This document shows positions 8,435-15,048 of a DNA stretch of 64,000 nt, in pieces. The position numbers and the translations under genes were made by a program. Where the stretch lies: the NCBI GenBank assembly GCA_023404095.1, contig JAEYDD010000057.1, positions 1 to 64,000 on the forward strand, given 5' to 3'. The DNA is from Pseudomonadota bacterium (GTDB lineage: Bacteria; Pseudomonadota; Alphaproteobacteria; Rhizobiales; Rhizobiaceae). The notes below the pieces were generated by a model that was given only the letters and a program-made list of their open reading frames with translations, was not told where the DNA came from and did no database searches. Every line of letters starts with the position of its first letter. Position 1 is the stretch's first letter.

Positions 8435-8870
8435 ATGCAGCAGATGGTGCGCGGCGTCGGCTTCGCCATCAGCGGAGCCGTGGCGCTCGATGTCGGCCTG
8501 GCGGTGCTTCTGGGGGCTGATCTCGGCTCGGCGCTGGTGGTGAAAATCCTGACCTTCGACCTGCATTGGCTGGCGCCGCTCCTGATCGTTGTCGGCGGAC
8601 TGACGCATCTCAAGGCACGTGCGCGCAAGCCCGTGGAAATTGGCCGCGCGGTACTCGGCACGGCCTGCTGCTTCTGTCCCTGCAGATGATCGGGCATGCG
8701 ACCTTGCCGCTGGCGCAAAGCCCCCTGCTGCCGTCGGCCATCGCTTTTCTGGGCAGGGATGCCCTGACGGTGATGATTGTCGCCGCGGTCTTTACCTGGG
8801 GGTTGCATTCCAGCGTCGCGGCGATCCTGCTCATCCTGACCTTCGCGGCCAAAGGCCACGCGCCCGGCGC
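8435..8870 (+). pseudogene. Na+/phosphate symporter (NptA/YjbB type) internal fragment, frameshifted
   Basis: Plus-strand sequence encodes part of a Na/Pi-cotransporter. SGAVALDVGLAVLLGADLGSALVV and WLAPLLIVVGGLTHLKAR lie in one frame. LLLLSLQMIGHATLPLAQSPLLP and FTWGLHSSVAAILLILTFAA continue in another. The frames meet near 8660, where GGCACGGCC fits a single-base deletion from an expected Gly-Ile/Val-Gly codon series. Neither the N-terminal nor the C-terminal part of the symporter is present. The fragment is joined in frame, at about 8850-8880, to an ABC permease remnant. It is certainly non-functional as a phosphate transporter. Confidence 0.7.
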
Positions 8871-9946
8871 GCGCTACGGTCTCATCTCGGCCGCCTTCGT
8901 CGTCTTCACGCTGGTCATCACCGATTTCGGCCTGCCCAAGGTCATCGGCGGGCAATACGGCATGCTCGCCGTCGACATCTACAAACAGGTGATCGGCCAG
9001 CAGAATTTCGAGATGGGGGCTGTGGTGTCCGTTATCCTGCTGGTGCCGGCGATCCTTGCTTTCGCCGTCGACCGCCATATGCAGAGGCGTCAGGTTGCGC
9101 TGCTTTCGGCGCGGGCGTTGCCCTATGCGCCGAAGCCCAATAGGCGCCTGGATGGCCTGTGCTTCGGCTTCTCCTGCCTGGTCAGCGTCTTCATCCTCGG
9201 CATGATCGCCATGTGCCAGATCGCGGCCATCGTGAAATTCTGGCCCTATGACCTGACGCTGACGACGAGGAACTTTGCCTTCGACCTGATGGATGGCGGC
9301 GGCTGGTCGACCTATGGCAACTCGATCAAGCTCGCGCTCCTGACCGCGCTGTTCGGCTCCGTCGTCGTCTTTGCCGGCGCCTATATGGTGGAGAAGGCGG
9401 AGGGTTTCCGCTTCGGCCGTAGTGTCTTCCACTTCCTGGCGATGATGCCCATGGCCGTGCCGGGCATGGTGCTTGGCCTTGCCTATATCTTCTTCTTCAA
9501 CAATCCGGGCAATCCGTTGAGTTCCATCTACGGCACGATGACGATCCTCGTTGTCAGCACCGTCACGCACTTTTATACGGTCGCGCATCTGACAGCCCTG
9601 ACGGCGCTGAAGCAGATGGATCCGGAGTTCGAATCCGTCGCGGCTTCGCTGAAGCAGCCGTTCCACCGGCTCTTCTTCCGGGTCACGGTGCCGGTCTGCC
9701 TGCCGGCGATCCTCAACATCGCGATCTATCTGTTCGTCAACGATGACGACGGTTTCGGCGGTAGTCTTCCTCTATGCCACCGATACGAAGCTTGCTTCGG
9801 TTGCCGTGCTCAACATGGACGATGCGGGCGACATCGCACCGGCAGCGGCGATGGGCATGATGATCTTCTATACCAACGTGGCTGCCAAGCTCATCCATGC
9901 GCTGCTCGCCCGCCGGCTGCTTGCACACACGCAAGCCTGGCGGTGA
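8870..9946 (+). pseudogene. 2-aminoethylphosphonate-type ABC permease, C-terminal half, frameshifted
   Basis: About 355 residues of the C-terminal half of a double-length (FbpB/ThiP-like) permease: FVVFTLVITDFGLPKVIGGQYG, the binding-protein-dependent transport motif region LPMAVPGMVLGLAYIFFFN-like, and EFESVAASLKQPFHRLF (the EAA loop). Near 9739 the frame breaks. The expected FVN-A-MTTVSAVVF is spelled across two frames, consistent with loss of two bases from AACGCGATG, and the last 67 residues (MTTVSAVVFLYATDTK to LLAHTQAWR) continue in the other frame. The N-terminal half, the ATPase and the binding protein are missing. Resemblance is to permeases annotated for 2-aminoethylphosphonate. Confidence 0.75.
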
Positions 9947-10044
9947 ACGCGATCCACTGCCGGTGAAACCGGTGGCGGGCCACCGTTCCGCGACAACAGG
10001 GCTCCGGGATCGTCCTCTGAGGCGACGCGGCTGTCCTGTGGCGA

Positions 10045-10152
10045 CGTTCGCGAGAAGTGCGAGGCGGAGCAGAAGCCGCAAGCGACCGCGATCTCGATGA
10101 CCGGCATGGAAGAATTGATGAGCAAGCCCGGCATCCGGAGACAGATCGGCAA
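10045..10152 (-). pseudogene. AraC/GlxA-family regulator remnant (second helix-turn-helix)
   Basis: The minus strand carries LLINSSMPVIEIAVACGF and, directly after it, CSASHFSRT, an unmistakable second helix-turn-helix of the AraC family in the GlxA/FtrA style. The following residues (SPQDSR) resemble the usual SPRQxR tail after an internal deletion. No frame-consistent first helix or amidase-like N-terminal domain is found upstream, so only a scrap survives. It lies between the decayed permease and the transglutaminase-like gene, in the same tract of gene debris. Confidence 0.5.
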
Positions 10153-10304
10153 TCTTCAAGGGGTCGCAGAGCACGGCATGAGCGTGACCGTCGTTCGCGC
10201 GACGTTTCACTCCACCGCGCACACGGCCACGTGAGCGTCCGCTTCCATGCGGTCGACCGCGTTGTCGCGAAGCAAGGGGAGATATACGATCGATGAAGAC
10301 AGCT

Positions 10305-10330
10305 GGAACGCTGCCGCACGTGGAGGCGTT
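10305..10330 (+). promoter_or_regulatory. Candidate EcfG/RpoE2 general-stress promoter for the transglutaminase-like gene
   Basis: GGAAC (10305-10309), 17 bp, then CGTT (10327-10330), an exact match to the alphaproteobacterial EcfG/RpoE2 promoter form GGAAC-N16/17-CGTT. It lies 45 bp upstream of the ATG at 10376 in the correct orientation. A single match of this length is expected about once by chance in the whole window, so its position in front of a gene is the main support. Confidence 0.5.
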
Positions 10331-10375
10331 CCGGTCGCGCGACGCTCTCGTGGTCTTCCTAGGAAAGACGTCGCC

Positions 10376-11182
10376 ATGAAAATTCGGGCTGGATTTCTTA
10401 TCGGATACGAGTGTGAAAACGAAACGCCGATGCTGCTTGTTCTCAAGGTTCATCCCTCAAGACGAGGCGATCTGCTGACGTCGCAAACTCTCACGTTCAA
10501 TCCGGCGATTGCCGTTCGGGAGTACGTGGATGTCTACGGCAATGCCTGCAGCCGGATCCTGGCAAGGCCGGGCAGGACGACAATCGCGACCGAGTTCGAG
10601 TTGAGCGACAGCGGCTTGCCGGACCCTGTTCCGGAACAGGCTGCCCAGCTCACGATTCAGCACCTCCCTGACGATGTGCTCGTCTTCCTGCTCGGGAGCC
10701 GGTACTGCGACACGGACAGGCTGGCCGATTTCGCTTGGAAACGGTTTTCTCAGACGCCCCTCGGCTGGCCGCGAGTGAAGGCGATCGTCGACTTCGTCCA
10801 CACGCACATCGTCTTCGACTACGACAGGGCCGACCCGATGCGGACCGCCTATGGCGGCTTCATCGACAGGACGGGTGTTTGCCGTGATTTCGCCCATCTC
10901 GCCATCACGCTTTGCCGCTGCATGAACATCCCTGCCCGATACTGCACCGGCTACCTCGGCGACATTGGCGTCGCCAAGGATCCCCGCCCGATGGACTTCA
11001 GCGCTTGGTGCGAGGTTTATCTCGGTGATCGCTGGTGGACGGTGGACGCGCGACACAACATTCCCCGTATCGGGCGGATTCTTATGGGAACGGGCCGCGA
11101 CGCGACGGATGTCGCCCTGTCGACGGCGTTTGGCCCCGCCACTCTGACCCACTTCGAGGTATTCACGGAGGAAATTGCCTGA
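10376..11182 (+). CDS. Transglutaminase-like (cysteine protease fold) family protein
   Basis: 268-aa protein of the bacterial transglutaminase-like superfamily (COG1305 type). The N-terminal half is a beta-rich domain; the catalytic-fold core follows with GVCRDFAHLAITLCR (nucleophile Cys near residue 165) and DFSAWCEVYLGDRWWTVDARHN (Asp of the triad). At the usual His position before Ala-Trp there is Ser, so the classical Cys-His-Asp triad seems incomplete; some members of this subfamily may normally lack it. ATG 10376 is chosen because homologous sequence starts there and AGGAAAG lies about ten bases upstream; the open frame extends further back. No signal peptide, so probably cytoplasmic. 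An AI-2E gene follows after 92 bp. Substrate unknown. Confidence 0.8.
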   Translation: MKIRAGFLIGYECENETPMLLVLKVHPSRRGDLLTSQTLTFNPAIAVREYVDVYGNACSRILARPGRTTIATEFELSDSGLPDPVPEQAAQLTIQHLPDDVLVFLLGSRYCDTDRLADFAWKRFSQTPLGWPRVKAIVDFVHTHIVFDYDRADPMRTAYGGFIDRTGVCRDFAHLAITLCRCMNIPARYCTGYLGDIGVAKDPRPMDFSAWCEVYLGDRWWTVDARHNIPRIGRILMGTGRDATDVALSTAFGPATLTHFEVFTEEIA

Positions 11183-11274
11183 CGGCTTAGTTCGCTCGAT
11201 CCGGCGGAGGGCGATCTATCCAAGGATCCGCTGCATACTCGAGACTGCATCCTGACCTAGGAAACGCGTTACCC

Positions 11275-12351
11275 ATGTCTATTCAGAGAACGAGCTTCTA
11301 TGTGCTCCTGGCGGTAGTAACCGTCGCATTCCTGTGGCTTCTCATTCCCTACTACACCGCCGTCCTCTGGGCCGTCATTCTCGCGATCATATTCTTTCCG
11401 ATCCACAAGCGGCTGGAACGGTCGCTGGGTGGTCGCAGCACGATCGCCGCCTTGCTCACCGTCCTTTTGTGCATCTGCCTGGTCATCCTGCCGGCACTTG
11501 CGATACTCGCTTCGCTCATCCAGGAGGGGACGAGCCTCTATCAGCGGATCAGCAGCAACGAAATCGACCTCAATGCTTACATGTTGCGCCTCCAGGATGC
11601 CTTGCCCTCATTCATCGAAACATGGCTGACCTCCCTCAAGCTGGGCGGCTTTGCCGAATTGCGAGCCAGGCTCTCGTCTGGCGCGTTGGAAGCCGGCCAG
11701 TCGATCGCGGCGAGTGTCTTGAGTTTTGGGCAGAATACGCTGCAGTTCTTCATCAGCATGGGCCTGATGCTTTACTTGCTGTTCTTCCTCTTCCGGGACG
11801 GTGCCGCCTTGGGCAAGACGTTGCGTCAATCGATTCCGCTGAGCGACGACTACACGCAACAGTTCCTCGACAAGTTCGCGGCGGTGGTGCGCGCCACGGT
11901 TCGGGGCAATGTCATCATCGCGGTCATTCAGGGCGCGATCGGCGGCTTCAGCTTCTGGGCCCTGGGAATCGAGGCTGCGTTGCTCTGGGGGGTGATCATG
12001 ACGTTTCTGTCGATGCTGCCGGCCGTGGGCGCCGCACTGGTGTGGGTCCCCGCCGCCATCTGGCTTTTTCTCATCGGCGCATGGGTAAAGGGGGTGATCA
12101 TGGTGGCCATCGGCGCTCTGATCATCGGGCTGATCGACAACCTGCTCCGTCCGCCGCTCGTAGGGCAGGGGACGAGGCTACCGGACTACGTCGTTCTCAT
12201 TTCCACCGTAGGCGGCATCTCGCTCTTCGGCCTGAGCGGCTTCGTCATCGGGCCGCTGATAGCGGCCCTTTTCATCTCCGCCTGGTCTCTGTTCACGCAA
12301 CAGCACCAGGAGCCGCCCGACGTTTCCGACAAGCTGCGGAAGCCCGAATGA
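11275..12351 (+). CDS. AI-2E family transporter (PerM/YdiK/TqsA-like membrane protein)
   Basis: 358-aa integral membrane protein of the AI-2E (autoinducer-2 exporter) family. Hydrophobic segments occur at about 8-26, 30-50 and 62-85, then a soluble loop at about 90-150, then five or more segments to the end. The family region GNVIIAVIQGAIGGFSFWALG and PAVGAALVWVPAAIWLFL near residues 213-270, and the DNLLRPPLVG motif near residue 288, are present. E. coli TqsA exports AI-2, but other members act as Na+/H+ antiporters or have unknown roles, so the family name does not prove AI-2 transport. The lsr locus lies 3.6 kb to the left. Probably co-transcribed with the preceding gene. Confidence 0.88.
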   Translation: MSIQRTSFYVLLAVVTVAFLWLLIPYYTAVLWAVILAIIFFPIHKRLERSLGGRSTIAALLTVLLCICLVILPALAILASLIQEGTSLYQRISSNEIDLNAYMLRLQDALPSFIETWLTSLKLGGFAELRARLSSGALEAGQSIAASVLSFGQNTLQFFISMGLMLYLLFFLFRDGAALGKTLRQSIPLSDDYTQQFLDKFAAVVRATVRGNVIIAVIQGAIGGFSFWALGIEAALLWGVIMTFLSMLPAVGAALVWVPAAIWLFLIGAWVKGVIMVAIGALIIGLIDNLLRPPLVGQGTRLPDYVVLISTVGGISLFGLSGFVIGPLIAALFISAWSLFTQQHQEPPDVSDKLRKPE

Positions 12352-12426
12352 CGGGTCTCCTCGCGGCCTTCGGCCGGTGTATCGCCGTCAAGCGATGCGC
12401 CGGCGCCTCGGGCGTTCGGGGTGGTG

Positions 12427-13440
12427 TCATTCGGTCATGAGATTGACGACGACCTTCCCTTTGGCGCGGCCGGTCTCGATATAGGCGAATGCCTCGTTGA
12501 TCTGCTCGAACGGATAAACCCGGTCGATGACCGGCCGTATGGCGCCTGTCTCGACCAGCTCCGCAATGTAACCGAGCTGGGCACCGTCTGCGCGCATGAA
12601 GAGGAACGAGTATTCAACGCCTCGCCGTTTCGCCTTGCGGCGGATGCCTGAACTCATAAGCCGAAGCAGCAGCCGCAGCACGATGTTCAGCCCCTGCGTC
12701 CTGGCAAAGGCCGGATCGGGCGGTCCGGAAATGGAAATCAGCCTCCCGCCCGGCTCGAGCACCTTCAGCGAACGTTCCAGCGTCTCGGCATCCTGGCTGT
12801 TGAGCACGAGATCGTAACCAGAAATCTCGTCCTCGAAACGCTGGCTGCGATAGTCGATGACGACGTCCGCGCCGAGCGTGCGTACCATCTCGGCATTGGT
12901 TGCGCTGGTGGTCGTGGCAACGGTCGCGCCGAGATGCCTGGCAAGCTGGATCGCAATTGTCCCGACCCCGCCCGATCCGGCGTGGATCAGCACTTTCTGA
13001 CCACGCTTGACCTGCCCGTGCTCGACGAGTGCCTGCCATGCGGTGAGCGCGACCAGGGGAAGGGAGGCAGCCTCTGTCATCGACAGGTCGGACGGCATAA
13101 GAGCCAGATCGGACTCATTCACCGCGATCATTTCGGCAAACGTGCCGATCCGGCCGTCCCGGGGACGCGCATAGACCGCGTCCCCTTCCCTGAACCGACT
13201 GACCCTCTCACCGACCGCCACCACCTTGCCGGCGAGATCGTGGCCGAGCACTAGCGGCGGCTTGTAGGGCAGGATCGGCGTGAAGGCGCCATCGCGGATC
13301 TTAGCGTCCAGCAAGTTGAGGCTGGCCGCCTCGATCCGCACGAGGACATCATTCGGGCCGGCGATGGGGGCGGGCATCTCGCCCATTCGCAAAGCCTGCT
13401 TCTTGCCGTAGCGGTCCAGGATAAGGGCCTTCATCGGCAT
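12427..13440 (-). CDS. NADP-dependent medium-chain alcohol dehydrogenase/quinone oxidoreductase
   Basis: 337-aa zinc-independent medium-chain dehydrogenase/reductase. The N-terminal GroES-like domain includes PLVLGHDLAGKVVAVGERV and GDAVYARP. The Rossmann domain has the nucleotide motif AGSGGVGTIAIQLA near residue 148 and a following TTTSATN typical of NADPH-preferring members. Structural zinc cysteines are absent. Proteins of this type reduce enones or quinones. Start 13440 gives MPMKALIL; Met at 13434 has better spacing from AAAAGGAA. It follows the SDR gene by seven bases and is surely co-transcribed with it, divergent from a TetR regulator. Quinone or electrophile detoxification is a reasonable inference. 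Confidence 0.85.
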   Translation of the reverse strand: MPMKALILDRYGKKQALRMGEMPAPIAGPNDVLVRIEAASLNLLDAKIRDGAFTPILPYKPPLVLGHDLAGKVVAVGERVSRFREGDAVYARPRDGRIGTFAEMIAVNESDLALMPSDLSMTEAASLPLVALTAWQALVEHGQVKRGQKVLIHAGSGGVGTIAIQLARHLGATVATTTSATNAEMVRTLGADVVIDYRSQRFEDEISGYDLVLNSQDAETLERSLKVLEPGGRLISISGPPDPAFARTQGLNIVLRLLLRLMSSGIRRKAKRRGVEYSFLFMRADGAQLGYIAELVETGAIRPVIDRVYPFEQINEAFAYIETGRAKGKVVVNLMTE

Positions 13441-13447
13441 TTCCTTT

Positions 13448-14251
13448 TCAGGCGTCGGCAAACGCGGTGCTTGCCGCGGTGTAGCGCGGAGCGGGGTGGA
13501 CGGTCCGGAACCCGGGCAGCATCGCCTGGCGGGCCACATTGAAGGCGTCCCACAACGAGCCGTCGTGCAGGGGAGGGATCGTGATGGCTTCCCGGCGGTC
13601 GAAGCCGACAAGCGCAGCATCGACAAGTTCGCCCACCTCCATCATCGGTGGCAGGGTGGCTTCGTCGGCGCCAGCCCGGCCCCAGAGTTCTGTGCGTGTC
13701 GCGGCCGGTAGCACCGCCTGCACGTAGACACCCTTCGGGCCAAGCTCGAGGGCAAGGCCTTGTGAAAGGAACAGCACGAACGCCTTGGTCGCGCCATAGA
13801 CAGACATCCCGATTTCCGGAGCCAGTCCTACGACGGAGCCGATGTTGATGATGGCCCCTTCGCCACGTGCGGCAAGGCGTGGGGCGACAGCGCTCGCCAG
13901 GCGCGCTACCGACGTCGTGTTGAGCGCAATCAGGCCCGTGATGGCGTCTGCGGACTGGTCTATGAACTGACCGCCCAGACCCGCGCCTGCGTTGTTCACC
14001 AGCACGCCGATACGATCGTCATCGCGTAGCCGTCCTTCGATGACAGCCAGGTCTTCGGGTCGCGTGAGATCGGCTGCCAGCACTTCGACCGCAACGCCAG
14101 TCTCTTGCGAGAGCCGCGCGGCGGCAGCTTCCATGCGCGCCGTGTCGCGCGCGACCAGCACCAGGTCATGACCTCGCCGCGCGAAGCGGTCCGCGTAAGT
14201 CGCGCCGATTCCGGCGGACGCGCCGGTGATGAGGACGGTGGTTTTAGTCAT
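13448..14251 (-). CDS. Short-chain dehydrogenase/reductase (SDR)
   Basis: 267-aa classical SDR. Cofactor motif TGASAGIG (residues 9-16), structural NNAG near residue 87, and active-site Ser in the segment INIGSVVGL with YxxxK as SVYGATK near residues 151-157. The Arg after the second strand (VARDTARME) suggests NADP preference. The long C-terminal tail (AFNVARQAMLPGF) matches the YdfG/DltE-type subgroup. First gene of a two-gene leftward operon with the MDR enzyme; divergent from the TetR gene across a 104-bp regulatory gap. Substrate not recognisable. Confidence 0.88.
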   Translation of the reverse strand: MTKTTVLITGASAGIGATYADRFARRGHDLVLVARDTARMEAAAARLSQETGVAVEVLAADLTRPEDLAVIEGRLRDDDRIGVLVNNAGAGLGGQFIDQSADAITGLIALNTTSVARLASAVAPRLAARGEGAIINIGSVVGLAPEIGMSVYGATKAFVLFLSQGLALELGPKGVYVQAVLPAATRTELWGRAGADEATLPPMMEVGELVDAALVGFDRREAITIPPLHDGSLWDAFNVARQAMLPGFRTVHPAPRYTAASTAFADA

Positions 14252-14290
14252 TCTATTGCTCTTTCGAAGGAGTTTGATATATTCATGACG

Positions 14291-14329
14291 ATAATCATGT
14301 TTATTTTATATGATGAGTATCATGATTAT
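14291..14329. promoter_or_regulatory. TetR operator candidate: nested inverted repeats between SDR and tetR genes
   Basis: ATAATCATG (14291-14299) and CATGATTAT (14321-14329) form a perfect 9-bp inverted repeat. Inside it ATGAT-GAGT-ATCAT (14310-14323) forms a second one. The stretch is strikingly AT-rich for this genome and lies in the centre of the divergent intergenic region, 27 bp before the TetR ATG. Position and symmetry fit autoregulation and repression of the divergent SDR-MDR operon by the TetR protein. Confidence 0.65.
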
Positions 14330-14355
14330 GTCAACGGGTCCCACGGAGCTTTAAG

Positions 14356-14919
14356 ATGAAGGTCAGCCGCGAGCAGATGGCGCAGAATCGCCAGCTCATT
14401 CTCGACGAGGCCAGCCGCCTCTTTCGCGAGCGCGGTTTCGATACCGTAACGGTGGCCGACGTGATGAAGGCAGCGGGCCAGACGCATGGCGGCTTCTATG
14501 GCCACTTCAAGTCGAAGGACGAACTGATCGCTGCGGCTGTGACCCACTCCCTTTCGGGGGAGACGTCGGGTCGAACTGACCTCCAGGGCTGGATTGACGC
14601 CTATCTCTCGCCGCTCCACCGCGACCACCCCGAGCAGGGATGCCCGGTGGCGAGCCTCGCCGGCCTTCTGCGTCAGCAGGGTCCGGAAGCGCGCGCGGCG
14701 ATGAGTTGCGGGCTGAAAGACCAGATCGGACGCTTCGCGCGTGCGCTGCCAGGCAACGACGATGCCGAACGGCGTCGCGCGGCAATCGGCCAATGGTCGG
14801 CCATGGTCGGCGCCGTCATTCTTGCGCGGGCGGTGGACGACACCGATCTCGCCGATGAGATCCTCAGGGAAACCCGTGCATGGCTCGGCGCTGTCAGCTC
14901 CCCCGCGGATAAACGGTGA
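14356..14919 (+). CDS. TetR/AcrR family transcriptional regulator
   Basis: 187-aa repressor. N-terminal TetR domain: helix RQLILDEASRLFRERGFDTVTV, then recognition helix region VADVMKAAGQTHGGFYGHFKSKDELI (about residues 36-60). The C-terminal ligand domain has QGCPVASLAGLLRQQGPEARAAM, resembling the AcrR/NemR-like subgroup whose conserved Cys can sense electrophiles. Such regulators commonly sit beside quinone- or aldehyde-active reductases, which fits the divergent SDR-MDR pair. The ATG has only a weak purine-rich stretch (CACGGAGC) upstream. Confidence 0.9.
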   Translation: MKVSREQMAQNRQLILDEASRLFRERGFDTVTVADVMKAAGQTHGGFYGHFKSKDELIAAAVTHSLSGETSGRTDLQGWIDAYLSPLHRDHPEQGCPVASLAGLLRQQGPEARAAMSCGLKDQIGRFARALPGNDDAERRRAAIGQWSAMVGAVILARAVDDTDLADEILRETRAWLGAVSSPADKR

Positions 14920-15048
14920 TGCGCCAATAGCGGACGAACGGACTGTTGTCTCGGATGCCCGTCTTCGAGCGCGCTATTGCAGCCCCCCTCGGTCATACTG
15001 AGCTTCACGTCCAAATGGGGGTGCCGAGGGAGACAGTCCCTCGTCCGA

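Noticed and set aside
8362..9666. 434-codon leftward frame opposite the permease remnant
   Set aside because: Composition (His/Asp/Gln/Arg-rich, no motifs) is typical of an antisense shadow; the plus strand encodes recognisable symporter and permease segments.
11275..12351. Calling the AI-2E protein TqsA
   Set aside because: The family includes many members without AI-2 activity and no residue set distinguishing TqsA could be read, so only the family name is given.
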